A DNA stretch of 64,000 bases from Paenibacillus hamazuiensis (GTDB lineage: Bacteria > Bacillota > Bacilli > Paenibacillales > NBRC-103111): NCBI RefSeq assembly GCF_023276405.1, contig NZ_JALRMO010000001.1, positions 4,030,001 through 4,094,000 of the forward strand, written 5' to 3'. Shown piece by piece: positions 50,943-61,064 of the stretch (the stretch's first letter is position 1; each line of letters opens with the position of its first letter). The position numbers and the translations under genes are program-made. The notes below the pieces were generated by a model, which worked only from the letters and a program-made list of their open reading frames with translations, was not told the origin of the DNA and searched no databases.

Positions 50943-52138
50943 GTAATCCCTCTCCCCACCTCTGGGTTTTCCGCACGAACTCTGCTGCCTCCGGACAACA
51001 GCTGCGCGTAGATTTTCTCTACTTTGTCGACTGTGCTCTGTATCGTAAAATGCTCCCTAACACGTCTTGCCGCATTGCTTCCCATCAATTGTCTGAGCCG
51101 GGAATCGGTTAACAGTCGGCTCGCACACTGCACCAGCTCTTCCACATCGCCCACTTCATACAACAAGCCACAATGGTTGTGAACGATGATCTCCGGAACT
51201 CCGCCTGCATTTGTTCCGACAACGGGAATGGATTGGGACATCGCTTCAATAATGACACGTCCGAACGGCTCGCTATCCGAGCATAAAAAAAGAAGATCCG
51301 CCGCGCAGCAGATCTCCAGCACATCGTTGCGAAAACCGGTAAACCGGACGCGGTCCTCGATCCCTAGATCGCTTGCCAGTCGTTTTAATTTTTCCATATA
51401 CTCGATATTTTCCTGGCGGAACTTCGCTTCCCCGACTACCCAAAGATGTACGTCATGTCCGGCCTGACGCAGCTCGTATGCAGCGCGAATCGCATCGATC
51501 TGCCGCTTCCAAGGTGTAATTTGGCCGATAATGACCATCGCGTGGCTTTGCATCGGAGTGTTCAACTCTTGCCTTATGTTTTTTTTGTATCTCAGCCGTT
51601 CGATGGCGGCAATCTCCTGAAGTTCGACCCCGTTATGCACAAGGTGCAGTTTATCCCCCAACTTCTTTTGGTCGAACCCTGCCAAGACCGATTGGGAAAT
51701 GCCAACGAGCGCTTGCACTGTCCATTTGGCCAGTTGATTGATGCCGCGTCCGACGACACCTTGCGGCGGAATGTCGCGAACGTGCCAAATGACCGGACGC
51801 CGGTGTAACCAACTAAATAGCACCGCCATAATACCCGCGCGCAAAGAGTTCGCATGGATAAGGTCGATCTCGTGGCGGCGGATCGTCTGGGCGAATTTGT
51901 AGCCTGCCCAAGCCATTCCAAGCATATCTTTTGCAAGACGAAAAGGATTTTTGGAAAGCCTCGCCCGGTAGCTCGGTATGCTGATGACCGGCAGTCCGGA
52001 CTCCTTGGCACGCTCAAGCAGTTCCCCCTCCGGAACAAACAAGAAGGGACGAGCCTTGGATAAATTTCTGGCGGTGAGCAGCAGGCTGATCTCCGCTCCG
52101 CTCACGACGCTGGTATGATTATAGAACGCTATATTCAT
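50939..52138 (-). CDS. Glycosyltransferase family 4 protein
   Basis: A 399-residue GT-B enzyme beginning MNIAFYNHTSVVSGAEISLLL. Motifs are IWHVRDIPPQG, MVIIGQITPWKRQIDAIRA and the E-x7-E in SEPFGRVIIEAMSQSIPVVG. ATG at 52138 has AAGGAG ten bases upstream; ATG at 52144, which overlaps the previous stop, is only four bases from that site. Confidence 0.9.
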   Translation of the reverse strand: MNIAFYNHTSVVSGAEISLLLTARNLSKARPFLFVPEGELLERAKESGLPVISIPSYRARLSKNPFRLAKDMLGMAWAGYKFAQTIRRHEIDLIHANSLRAGIMAVLFSWLHRRPVIWHVRDIPPQGVVGRGINQLAKWTVQALVGISQSVLAGFDQKKLGDKLHLVHNGVELQEIAAIERLRYKKNIRQELNTPMQSHAMVIIGQITPWKRQIDAIRAAYELRQAGHDVHLWVVGEAKFRQENIEYMEKLKRLASDLGIEDRVRFTGFRNDVLEICCAADLLFLCSDSEPFGRVIIEAMSQSIPVVGTNAGGVPEIIVHNHCGLLYEVGDVEELVQCASRLLTDSRLRQLMGSNAARRVREHFTIQSTVDKVEKIYAQLLSGGSRVRAENPEVGRGIT

Positions 52139-52140
52139 CC

Positions 52141-53319
52141 TCATCCGACTCCTTTCCGTTCTTCGATCGCTTGCTCAAATATTTGTGTAATCGTTTCGGC
52201 GATCTTGCTCCATGTATACCGTTGAAGTATATGCTCTCGGCAATGTTCACGGGAAGGAATGGCGCATTCGCCGCTCAAAACGGAAACGATTTTATGGGCC
52301 ATCGCTTCCGGCGTACTGTCCCGGAACAGCAATTCGCTGGAAAACCGTTCGAGAATTTCCTTGGTCCCGCCGGAAGGTGTGCCGAGCACCGGAGTGCCGC
52401 AGGCTAGCGCCTCGACCGTCACAAGCCCGAACCCTTCCAGCGCTACCGTAGGCACGATACTGAGATCCGCCGCTTGAAACCATGTGACCAACTCCTCATT
52501 GGACACCCTGCCGAGAAAATGAATCGAGGCGCTTAATCCGAGCTCCTTCGCCAGTTGCTTCAACTGTTCCCGTAAATGCCCGTCTCCGGCGACATATAGA
52601 ACGGAATTGTCCGCTTCCTCCACGACAATCGCCATCGCCCGGATTAACCGGTCAATTCCCATCCGGTTGACCAGCCTTCTGGCACAAAACAGCACCTTTT
52701 GGTCGTCCCTCAGCCGCAGAGACCTGCGAACGGCCATTCGGTCCTCTGCAGGCCGGAACCGCTGAACGTCGACCGCACCGGGAACGATGTGGATGCGTTC
52801 GTCTGCAATGCCATAGCCATCGGCCAAAATATCTTTGAAATAACGGCTCAGCACGATGAAATGATCGGACCTGCGATACGCCAACAGCTCCACATTTTTC
52901 TTGATTTGATACCGCATTTTTTGCCCCAGCTCCTGCCCCCGATCCTCGACAAGCGATTCCTGCGCCCAAGGTCCATGAAAATGCGTGACGATCGGCACAT
53001 GCCTCGGCAGTAGGCTTCTGGTAATCAGCGAAGAGTACAACGCGAAATGGGGATTAAACACTTCCGGCTGGTCCCGCTCCACCGACATTTTCACCTTTTC
53101 GCGAAAAGCTCTCACTCGAGCAAACGCCGATAGCTTCACCGGCTTCGGGAGCACATCGCGGATATAGGCCGGTGCTGTCGTATGCTCTCCATGAGCCGTC
53201 ATTAATCCTTGTATGACATGCCCGGAATGCTTCATCGCCGCCAAATAGTCGGCAAAATACCGATTGAGTCCGCCCGGCGTATGATCGATCCACCCCATTC
53301 CCGTCGAAAGAATGTTCAT
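52141..53319 (-). CDS. Glycosyltransferase family 4 protein
   Basis: A 392-residue GT-B enzyme beginning MNILSTGMGWIDHTPGGLNRYFADYL. It contains VTHFHGPWAQES, VLFCARRLVNRMGIDRLIRA, IHFLGRVSNEELV and the E-x7-E motif LEGFGLVTVEALACGTPVLG. One of five GT4/GT2 genes in a row with short or no gaps. Substrate unknown. Confidence 0.92.
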   Translation of the reverse strand: MNILSTGMGWIDHTPGGLNRYFADYLAAMKHSGHVIQGLMTAHGEHTTAPAYIRDVLPKPVKLSAFARVRAFREKVKMSVERDQPEVFNPHFALYSSLITRSLLPRHVPIVTHFHGPWAQESLVEDRGQELGQKMRYQIKKNVELLAYRRSDHFIVLSRYFKDILADGYGIADERIHIVPGAVDVQRFRPAEDRMAVRRSLRLRDDQKVLFCARRLVNRMGIDRLIRAMAIVVEEADNSVLYVAGDGHLREQLKQLAKELGLSASIHFLGRVSNEELVTWFQAADLSIVPTVALEGFGLVTVEALACGTPVLGTPSGGTKEILERFSSELLFRDSTPEAMAHKIVSVLSGECAIPSREHCREHILQRYTWSKIAETITQIFEQAIEERKGVG

Positions 53320-53330
53320 CGTTCCCCTCC

Positions 53331-54245
53331 TTATCCTTGAAGGACTTCGTTTGAAGTTTTTCTTATCTTACTAGCTTGCTTCGTATGTACCCGGATATAT
53401 CTTATCGAACTTGCAATTGCGCCGAGCGATTTCGAAAGACCCGCTGCTCCCTCCGCTTTTATGCCGTGAAGCATCGCGTGAGTGAACGCGACGAGCAGGA
53501 ACGAAACAGCCTTTGCAGCCTTTTTTTCCGTATACATGTACTTTTTGAACGTGACATAAAGCCTTGAGGTCACGATATGCGGCCTGTAAAAGTCGCGGTT
53601 CACCTCGGACGGATAATGAAAATTGACAGCTTCTTCCGTCAAGACAATCGTATATCCGCGGCCGACCGCGCGAGTGGCGAAATCGACTTCCTCATAACCG
53701 TAGATCAGCTGCTCGTCGAACAAAATCTCCTCAAACAGGGACATCGGAAACACGGTGCTGTTGATGACGACCGTTTTGATCGCATCTCCGCCCTCATATC
53801 TCCTTTTCTGAAAACCCAGGAACGTCTGGTCGTGAGGATAGATGATGTCGCCTCTCTTGTTTTCCAGCCCGGTAATGATGAGCTTTCGTCCGTACAACGG
53901 CTCATTTTCAAGCAGCGATTGACAAATTTTCTCCAAGAAATCGGCTGCCAGCACAACGTCATCGTCAATAAACATGAGATGAGTGCCGGTAGCGGCCCTG
54001 ATAGCGTTGTTTCTGTTGGCCGACAATCCTTTTCTCGGGCCAGCCAAATAGAGGACATTCGGAAAATGCTCTTTCACGAGTTTTTCCGTACGATTATCCG
54101 TACTGTCATCCGACACGATCGTTTCATGGATGGGAATATGGGATTCGTTGATGGAAAGCAGCGCCTTCAACAAATCCTCCGGTCGATTTCGAGTACAGAT
54201 GCAAACCGATAATCGAATGTTGTAATTATTAAATGAAGCAGTCAT
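53331..54245 (-). CDS. Glycosyltransferase family 2 protein
   Basis: A 304-residue GT-A enzyme. LSVCICTRNRPEDLLKALLSI, ETIVSDDSTDN and HLMFIDDDVVLAADFLEKI carry the family motifs; YGYEEVDFATRAVGRGY contains the catalytic-base region (ED-like). It follows the flippase gene and precedes a GT4 gene. Confidence 0.9.
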   Translation of the reverse strand: MTASFNNYNIRLSVCICTRNRPEDLLKALLSINESHIPIHETIVSDDSTDNRTEKLVKEHFPNVLYLAGPRKGLSANRNNAIRAATGTHLMFIDDDVVLAADFLEKICQSLLENEPLYGRKLIITGLENKRGDIIYPHDQTFLGFQKRRYEGGDAIKTVVINSTVFPMSLFEEILFDEQLIYGYEEVDFATRAVGRGYTIVLTEEAVNFHYPSEVNRDFYRPHIVTSRLYVTFKKYMYTEKKAAKAVSFLLVAFTHAMLHGIKAEGAAGLSKSLGAIASSIRYIRVHTKQASKIRKTSNEVLQG

Positions 54246-54268
54246 GGAATCCCCCTAATCCTAACAAT

Positions 54269-55657
54269 TCATACGTTCACCCTTCTTCTGCTCAGCTTCT
54301 TGAAGACGCCCAGTGCTATACGAAACACCTCCTGCACATCCGACACGCGCGGGAGCAGATCTGTCGGATTGATGTACCTGACGGTAAAGTGATACCAGAT
54401 GAATCTGACCATGAAACCCGCAAAAAAGCCGGCTACAATCGAAAAGGCTGCGCCATTCATCCCCCAAGCGTTTATGCTAAGAGCCATGCTGCCCAATGTT
54501 GTACCTACGTAAACAGCGCTCGTCACCGTATTATGCAGAGTTCTGCCTGTGCTGCTGATCGCGCCTCCTAAAATATCCGAAATTCCCCCGAACAGTGCCC
54601 CCGGAAGCAGTAGCAGAGCTGGAATGATTGCCGGCGTATATGCTTTGCCGAATAGTAAAGGGATCAAGAACGGCACCGCCAGTCCAAGAGAAATGGCAGA
54701 AAACGTGGTTACCAAAGTGGTCAATCGTAAGTATTGACATACTTTTTTATGCAAATTTTCCTCTTCTGATACCATACTCGGAAAACTTGTAATTCCAATT
54801 GCCCTTGGAATTGCCCATAGCACTCCGGTTGCGCTGTTGGCCGTTTGAAAGAAAGCCAAAGCCGATGGCGCCAACGAAAAAAGAAAAAGCTGGGTCCCGT
54901 TGTTTCCGAATACATTGATCACAATCCCGCCGTAACCTTTTATTCCGTACCAAACCCCTTGACGAAGAATAGACAAGCGAAAGCGGCCCATCGACTTGCA
55001 ATACGGCCAGGCTTCCCATAGATACGGCAAAAGTCCGAGGAGTGAGATGATGGTTGTGGTAATAAGGCAAATGGTTACGCTGAGAACATCAGCAATGAAA
55101 AAGATAAACAATATCAGCGTATAGGCGGCAGGCACGCCAATCCTCACGAGATTTACAGTAGAAAACCTTTGTTCTGCGGCAAGAACACCGGAAATCATAC
55201 TCGACAGTGGGCCGCCGAAGGACGAAACCAGGAACAACTTCACAGCAAACATCCCCTGATCGTCAAACCGCCCCTTAACAACCCAACCGGAGATACACAA
55301 CGCAATTATTACTGCAACCAATCCTGTAAATATCGACCATACGGCAAGCGTTGCAAATATATCCTTACGCTGAGCTTCCGTATTTTTCCCCCATAGATAT
55401 ACCGTCGTCACATAAATTCCGATATCGCAAAGCCCAAGGATAAATCCGCTCCACATAGTTATCCCCAGGTATAATCCACGATCGTCGGGAGAAAGTCCGC
55501 GGGAGAGAATAATCGAAGATATCACATTGATTGCCAGTACCCCGAACATACTGGAAAACGTTTGAATCGTTTGCGACAGCAACGTGGGTCTATGTTTCGC
55601 TGATAACTGCGCTGATGAAGCGTTGGCTTTGCCTTGATGTTCCATAGTCATCCTCAT
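54269..55657 (-). CDS. Lipid-linked repeat-unit flippase (Wzx/MATE-like)
   Basis: A 462-residue membrane protein with about 12 to 14 membrane segments (for example MFGVLAINVISSIILSRGLSPDDRG at the start and FSAISLGLAVPFLIPLLFG later), of the polysaccharide-biosynthesis flippase family. It overlaps the stop of the polymerase gene by four bases; AAGGA precedes the first ATG. It would move the undecaprenyl-linked unit across the membrane. Confidence 0.9.
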   Translation of the reverse strand: MRMTMEHQGKANASSAQLSAKHRPTLLSQTIQTFSSMFGVLAINVISSIILSRGLSPDDRGLYLGITMWSGFILGLCDIGIYVTTVYLWGKNTEAQRKDIFATLAVWSIFTGLVAVIIALCISGWVVKGRFDDQGMFAVKLFLVSSFGGPLSSMISGVLAAEQRFSTVNLVRIGVPAAYTLILFIFFIADVLSVTICLITTTIISLLGLLPYLWEAWPYCKSMGRFRLSILRQGVWYGIKGYGGIVINVFGNNGTQLFLFSLAPSALAFFQTANSATGVLWAIPRAIGITSFPSMVSEEENLHKKVCQYLRLTTLVTTFSAISLGLAVPFLIPLLFGKAYTPAIIPALLLLPGALFGGISDILGGAISSTGRTLHNTVTSAVYVGTTLGSMALSINAWGMNGAAFSIVAGFFAGFMVRFIWYHFTVRYINPTDLLPRVSDVQEVFRIALGVFKKLSRRRVNV

Positions 55658-57117
55658 CTTAATTCCTTGATATTTTTGGTTTCCCCTAAATTCGTCATTT
55701 TTTTGTTTGATACAGCTGAAGTTATGTCAAGAAAAGCGATAGAAATCCAGATCAGCGGGACTACTGAATAATGACCGCCGGTTAACCAGTTCGCGCCTTC
55801 GGTAATCACAATGCCCAAAATAATCAAATGTGTTGAACTGCCAGAGATCGCTTGCTTCATCGCTAGCAAGGACGTTTTAATTATAATCGTTAAATAAATC
55901 ACACCACCTATGATACCGGTGGCCAAAAATTTATTGCTGAAATCAACCTCCGAAGAGATGATGCTCCCCGTAAACTTCCCGGCTGCTATTGTCGTGCTCC
56001 CCAAACCGTACCCCAGGGGATTCATTATTCCTTTTATTAGCCCGGCGAACAACAAATCGATATGTCCCGGAAGAGTGGAATGTTCACCGAATGGATCGGT
56101 TAATCCCGAGACAGAATGATAAATCAGGTCATTTTCTGTATTTAGTTTGGACATTACTGCAAATAGTCCCAACAATGAGGCAAATGCTATGCACGATATC
56201 AATAACCTGCTAACTACTGTCTTCACGCTAAGGATGGTCATGATGGTCAAAGCTACTGTCGTAGTCACGATAATACCCCGCCCCGATTCGATAAATAGGG
56301 CTGAATATAATACCGCCACGCTGATCAACGCAATAATTTTTGTTGAGTACTTCCCGCGGAGAAAATAACCCCAGCCAATCACAGCCGCGACCCCCAAATA
56401 ATGAGCGTACTCGGCGGCGTTGGAGAACATGGAAATGGGCCTGGTCACGTCATAAACTTTAAGAGCGGTGTATCCGGACAGTTCGACCCAAGCTTCTTCA
56501 AAAGGGTACAATCCGAACCAAAACTGTTTGTAACCATAAACCGCAGCAATAATACCGATAAAAAAAACGGTAGCATATATCCTTTTAAGCCAGTTTTCGT
56601 TGAAATATTCACGGCCTATAACCATATAGCAAACGGGAACCGTATAGAAGATGGCACCGGCTATACCGGTTAACAAACTACCCTGCAAAGGATTGAAAAT
56701 TTGTATTACATCAACTATGATCATTGCGCGAACCAACCGAAATAATTGAGTGTCGTTTGCTATTGTTTCTCGTCGAATATACTTCTCATAAAACCATTTT
56801 GCTGTAAGCAACAGCACTATCGACGGACCTATGATCACGATTGGATCGTTCGAACTCCAGCCTGCTACCGGGATTAATATGCGTCTAATTATCCCTAAAA
56901 ACGGCAAAAAGACGATTAACGCATAGATGGTAACGGCCGGCTTCCTCCGGCTGACGGCAAACAGTATCAAAACAATGGCGGAAGCTAATAAAAGTCTGAT
57001 CATTCCCGGGTTGAGCATCATTTTACCGATGTAGTAAGCAAAAAATAAAAGAAGTGAAATGGACAGCACCCACTTCACAACTTTATTTTCCTGGATTTTA
57101 TAAACGATCGTGTTCAA
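55654..57117 (-). CDS. O-antigen ligase/polymerase-like protein (Wzy)
   Basis: A 487-residue membrane protein with about 12 hydrophobic segments and a large extracytoplasmic loop (HSVSGLTDPFGEHSTLPGH, then a glycine-rich NPLGYGLGSTTIAAG). This layout fits Wzy_C/O-antigen ligase proteins, which polymerise repeat units outside the membrane. Together with the adjacent Wzx it indicates a Wzx/Wzy-dependent pathway. Sequence conservation in this family is low, so the call rests on topology and context. Confidence 0.85.
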   Translation of the reverse strand: MNTIVYKIQENKVVKWVLSISLLLFFAYYIGKMMLNPGMIRLLLASAIVLILFAVSRRKPAVTIYALIVFLPFLGIIRRILIPVAGWSSNDPIVIIGPSIVLLLTAKWFYEKYIRRETIANDTQLFRLVRAMIIVDVIQIFNPLQGSLLTGIAGAIFYTVPVCYMVIGREYFNENWLKRIYATVFFIGIIAAVYGYKQFWFGLYPFEEAWVELSGYTALKVYDVTRPISMFSNAAEYAHYLGVAAVIGWGYFLRGKYSTKIIALISVAVLYSALFIESGRGIIVTTTVALTIMTILSVKTVVSRLLISCIAFASLLGLFAVMSKLNTENDLIYHSVSGLTDPFGEHSTLPGHIDLLFAGLIKGIMNPLGYGLGSTTIAAGKFTGSIISSEVDFSNKFLATGIIGGVIYLTIIIKTSLLAMKQAISGSSTHLIILGIVITEGANWLTGGHYSVVPLIWISIAFLDITSAVSNKKMTNLGETKNIKELR

Positions 57118-57138
57118 ATGAACAACCTGCTTCCCTAG

Positions 57139-58293
57139 TTAAGTCGCTTTTTTCATTGATTTCGTTTCATATTGCGGGTTGCGGATGCACACTGATAAAT
57201 AATCAGCCACTTCACGCGCGAGACGCTCCGTACCGAACAGCCCGGCCCGTTCCACCGCAGCGCCGCTGAGCGCCTGATAATATTCCCGGTCTTCGATGAG
57301 CTTCATCATAGCAGCTGCCAAGCTGTCCGGATGATTGGGCGGCACCAGCAATCCGTTCTCCCCGTCTGTAATAATCTCCAGGGGCCCTCCCGCCTTTGAT
57401 GCAATCACCGCTTTGCCGAGCGCCATTCCCTCAATGATAACCATTCCGAACGGCTCTGTTCCGACGGAGGCATGGACGAGAATATCGAAGGATAAAATCC
57501 ACGATTGAACGTTCGCCTGCTGGCCGGTAAAATGAATCCGGCCAGCGAGTCCTTCCTTATCTGCCTGAGCCTTCAGAAGATGAGGATAATCCGGCTCGGA
57601 GAAATGGTCACCTCCAACGACGACAAAATGAACATCGGGATGTTTTCTAGCCACCCTTGAGGCGGCTTCCACGAAGATATGAACGCCTTTCCATCTTTGC
57701 AATCTGGCCACCATGCCGACAATCGGTATTCCTTGCGGAAGCCCGAGCTCTTCGCGAATTTCCTCCTTGGCAGGCATGACGCTTTGGTTAAATACGTTCA
57801 AATCGACCGCAGGATGGATCACCTTGCCGGCCACTTGGGGAGTCAGCTTGCTCTGGTGCATCAGCGCCGCTTCGGAGCAACACAGTATCGCCTTCGCCGG
57901 GATCGCCCCGGCACACCTGTCTATCCAACCGACGACCGGCAACCCGTGCTGCCACCAGACGGCGTCAAGACCTGCTATGACCGCTGCAGGACCGGCATAC
58001 AGATGCGCCTTCGTCATCCATGACATAACCAGATCGACCTTTTCTTTCCTTAGCCACTGCCAGATTGAAAATACCGCTGAAGTATACTTGTGAAGTTGAC
58101 GCAGCTTTCCGGATTGGATAACCTTTACGGAGTACCCCATGTCGCTGACCTGCCGGACAAGCGGACCGTCCTCCAAAAAGGCTACTGAGTAATCGATCAT
58201 CGTTGTATGTCTATTGGCGCGAAGAAGGTGGAGCAGCATGAGTTCCGCTCCCCCCCGCTGTCCCGCCAGCGGCATTACGATTCCAATCTTCAA
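57139..58293 (-). CDS. Glycosyltransferase family 4 protein
   Basis: A 384-residue GT-B enzyme. The TTG start at 58293, seven bases after GGGGG, gives MKIGIVMPLAGQRGGAELML and leaves two bases after the upstream GT2 gene; a longer open frame upstream overlaps that gene and was rejected. Motifs are VVGWIDRCAG, PIVGMVARLQRWKGVHIFVEA and the E-x7-E in TEPFGMVIIEGMALGKAVI. Confidence 0.9.
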   Translation of the reverse strand: MKIGIVMPLAGQRGGAELMLLHLLRANRHTTMIDYSVAFLEDGPLVRQVSDMGYSVKVIQSGKLRQLHKYTSAVFSIWQWLRKEKVDLVMSWMTKAHLYAGPAAVIAGLDAVWWQHGLPVVGWIDRCAGAIPAKAILCCSEAALMHQSKLTPQVAGKVIHPAVDLNVFNQSVMPAKEEIREELGLPQGIPIVGMVARLQRWKGVHIFVEAASRVARKHPDVHFVVVGGDHFSEPDYPHLLKAQADKEGLAGRIHFTGQQANVQSWILSFDILVHASVGTEPFGMVIIEGMALGKAVIASKAGGPLEIITDGENGLLVPPNHPDSLAAAMMKLIEDREYYQALSGAAVERAGLFGTERLAREVADYLSVCIRNPQYETKSMKKAT

Positions 58294-58295
58294 CG

Positions 58296-59279
58296 TTAAT
58301 CCCCCCGCATTTTTGAAAAAGATGCCGCTTCGTATAGATTCGTACGTGCTTTTTTCACGTATTTTCTCCACGAATCGATTCCCATCAGACGACCCGACAA
58401 GCTGTGGTAATATTTGAGCAGAGAATGCCTTCCCGGCTTCAACAGAAGAATCAGCAAACGAATAAGACCAGGCGAATGCGAAGTTCCAATCAGGCCGGCC
58501 CAAAGAAAAAATCCCAGCTTTCGGAAAAACGAGATATGTTCCATGATAATCAATGTCTCGTTATGGACGGCGTTTCGCAGCGCCTGCGGGTTAAATTCGT
58601 TTCTCTTGTCTTCGTCAAAACGCTGTGCGGGAAAATGACGAACCGCAATGGCTGGGTCATAAACCAGCTTCCAGCCCGTCTTTTTTAAAGCCAGGCCGAT
58701 GCTTAGCTCCCAATGAACCTGCGCTCCCGTTCCGAGCAATCTCACATCGAAGCCTCTTTTCTTCAGAAGCTCCGTGCGGTAAGCGCAGTTCACCCCTTTC
58801 AAAAAATCGACCTCCCGGGCAGGCCCTATGCCAAGATGATGATTTCCGATCATTCTGCCGAACCATTGCAGTTTGCCGACCACTTCCGCTCCCTTGTCGA
58901 TAAATCTTCCGTTCTCGCAAATCCAATCCCTGCCGCCGACACCGCCGATCTTCGGATCCTCCGCAAAATAGCGATCCATCCTCTCCAGCCAGTCGGAATG
59001 CGGCTCGGAATCATCGTCCGTTATCGCGACAATATCTCCGGAAACTTCTGCCAACCCTTTGTTCATCGCCTGTACGACGCCGGGAATGTGAATCGTAACG
59101 GTTTTGGTCTGATTATCGCCGGCGGAGAAGCTTTTCAAATAGTTCAGCGTTTCCGTATCGTCATTGCGGGTGATGACAATGATCTCATACGGGGGCATGG
59201 TTTGACGCTTGATGGCATCGAGGCATCGGGTCAAATCATTTAATCGGCGATAGGTTGGTATCAAAACACTGATCCTCAA
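58296..59279 (-). CDS. Glycosyltransferase family 2 protein
   Basis: A 327-residue GT-A enzyme beginning at a TTG, after GGGGTGAG. ISVLIPTYRRLNDLTRCLDAI, IIVITRNDDTE and IVAITDDDSEPHSDWLERM carry the family motifs; GVNCAYRTELLKKRGFD is the acceptor-side region. A hydrophobic stretch (FFLWAGLIGTSHSPGLIRLLILLL) near the C-terminus may attach it to the membrane. Confidence 0.9.
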   Translation of the reverse strand: MRISVLIPTYRRLNDLTRCLDAIKRQTMPPYEIIVITRNDDTETLNYLKSFSAGDNQTKTVTIHIPGVVQAMNKGLAEVSGDIVAITDDDSEPHSDWLERMDRYFAEDPKIGGVGGRDWICENGRFIDKGAEVVGKLQWFGRMIGNHHLGIGPAREVDFLKGVNCAYRTELLKKRGFDVRLLGTGAQVHWELSIGLALKKTGWKLVYDPAIAVRHFPAQRFDEDKRNEFNPQALRNAVHNETLIIMEHISFFRKLGFFLWAGLIGTSHSPGLIRLLILLLKPGRHSLLKYYHSLSGRLMGIDSWRKYVKKARTNLYEAASFSKMRGD

Positions 59280-59310
59280 CCGGAGCTCACCCCGCCTTCC
59301 CAGTAATTCG

Positions 59311-61047
59311 CTATTGCGTCAACGTTTTAACGAGCCGCTTCGCTTCGCCGAACGGTGTATCGATCGTTTCGTAGATCCGAATGATAAAATTGGAATCGAA
59401 CTGATCGATGCGCAAATTTTCAAACGAGACCGACTGCCAGCCGCTCGTAAGACGGCCCACGCCGGTGAACGGAATGTCTTCATCATCCAAAATGCGGCCG
59501 AGCGAATCGGCCAATTCCACTTTCAATTTCGAGAAATTTTGATCGACGACGATGTTTTCCTCGCGTTCGATGTCCAAATCAAGCTTTAATCGATACGAAT
59601 AATTGCCTTTGCCGCCTCCATAATAAATATTCTCGACCTTGCTCCAGTCCTTAAGCTTCACGCGGAACGGGTACATGTTTATAGCGGATTCGTTATCTTC
59701 TTTTTGAGCGTATACCCCGAAGGTTGCGATCGGGATGCTGAAAGGATACGCGGATTCGCCGTCAAGCAGCTTCATTCGCAGATTTTCTCCTGTTTCCGTG
59801 TTAGGCATGATGAAGGAGTAGCTGATCACATACCCCAAGTTGGGGGTAAGCGACTGGGCGACCGTCTTTTGCCGCGTGCCCTTGTAGCTCTTGCCGTCGG
59901 AGCCGAGCAGCTCCGCCTGGAAATTAGGAACCGGCAGCGGGTTGTCGCTTTGGTTTTCCAGCTTAAATTTGGCAATAAGCGTTTTGTACCCGTCCCCTTC
60001 TCCTTCATGCACATGCAGTTCCACCATATACATTTTAACGCCGGCCGGTATAAATTTGCTGAACGGATCGAAGGCGATCGGCTTGTTCACATCGTTCATG
60101 GGGACCGCATTCGCGGAGGCCGGAGCGTTCGCGTTGTCCGGAAGCTGAATATTCATGCGTCCTACCGCATACTCGACCTTGCTCTGATCCGCCTCGATAA
60201 ACGTTTCCGGAGTGACAACGTCCACACTCTTCAGCCTGGCGCCGCTCTCCGTAGGTATCGCAAAATACACCTGCTGTTTTTCCCCGGGATCCAGCGTGAC
60301 CACCGGCTTCGATTCCTGCTTGACTCTTCGTCCCGTATAAACCTTCTGATCCGATTTGCCGTCCAGCCTGAATTCGGGGATCGTCTCCTTCATCGTTCCT
60401 TTATTTTCGGCAAGCAAGGTAACGACGGTGACAGGTCCCTCATCCGTGTTTTGATCGTTCAGATTGACCGGCGTAAACTCCAATGCGGGCGATAAAACCG
60501 GGATTGTAAAAGATTCCCCCCAGCTTCGCACCCAACTGCTGTCCGTCACGGCCGCATTGCTTCCATGCCATTCCATGGACGAAATAGGGATGGACAGCAC
60601 CTTCGTCTCGACAATCGGGTATTTGAAGTCATCGATTCTGACCCACGTCATCGCGGATAAGGAGATTTGGTCGACCCGATTGACGACAATCATATAACTG
60701 AGCTCGACTTTTTCCTGCGGCAGAACAACGGTAGGATTACCGGCACTCGGACGCAGCGTATAAGTCACGCCGGCGTTCGATTCCACCCTGACCTCGTACT
60801 CGGGGACACGAGTAAGCTCCGTCCCCGTATTATGCAATCGAATGACTGCGCCGAGTCTTGTTTTCCCGGACAGCTGTTCATTAATAACGCTCTTAACCTC
60901 TGCGTTTAAAGTATCTGTCAATTTGTAAGCTGCGGTGGAAGCCGCAGCCGAAGTCGTTCCATCGGCGTACAACGGATACGGGAACGCGGATGTCAGCAAA
61001 GAAGTTGAAAGCATTACTGCTGCCATGTTTTTCTTCCAATTTTTCAC
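59311..61047 (-). CDS. Large secreted beta-sandwich protein, unknown function
   Basis: A 578-residue exported protein. GTG at 61047 is eight bases after GGAGG (MKNWKKNMAAVMLSTSLLTSAF), and the signal peptide ends near LYADG. The remaining sequence is a series of Ig-like modules with recurring patterns of the type ENKGTMKETIPEFRLDG, LENQSDNPLPVPNFQAELLG and LVVLPQEKVEL/TLDPGEKQQVYF, about 110-130 residues each. No enzymatic motif seen. It lies 17 bases after an HlyD-like lipoprotein gene, so the two may act together at the cell surface. Confidence 0.75.
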   Translation of the reverse strand: MKNWKKNMAAVMLSTSLLTSAFPYPLYADGTTSAAASTAAYKLTDTLNAEVKSVINEQLSGKTRLGAVIRLHNTGTELTRVPEYEVRVESNAGVTYTLRPSAGNPTVVLPQEKVELSYMIVVNRVDQISLSAMTWVRIDDFKYPIVETKVLSIPISSMEWHGSNAAVTDSSWVRSWGESFTIPVLSPALEFTPVNLNDQNTDEGPVTVVTLLAENKGTMKETIPEFRLDGKSDQKVYTGRRVKQESKPVVTLDPGEKQQVYFAIPTESGARLKSVDVVTPETFIEADQSKVEYAVGRMNIQLPDNANAPASANAVPMNDVNKPIAFDPFSKFIPAGVKMYMVELHVHEGEGDGYKTLIAKFKLENQSDNPLPVPNFQAELLGSDGKSYKGTRQKTVAQSLTPNLGYVISYSFIMPNTETGENLRMKLLDGESAYPFSIPIATFGVYAQKEDNESAINMYPFRVKLKDWSKVENIYYGGGKGNYSYRLKLDLDIEREENIVVDQNFSKLKVELADSLGRILDDEDIPFTGVGRLTSGWQSVSFENLRIDQFDSNFIIRIYETIDTPFGEAKRLVKTLTQ

Positions 61048-61064
61048 TATGCAAGCCTCCATGG

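Noticed and set aside
57139-58503. Longer GT4 protein with 70 extra N-terminal residues
   Set aside because: The extension overlaps the upstream GT2 gene and lacks a ribosome binding site; TTG at 58293 has one and gives the usual N-terminal beta strand.
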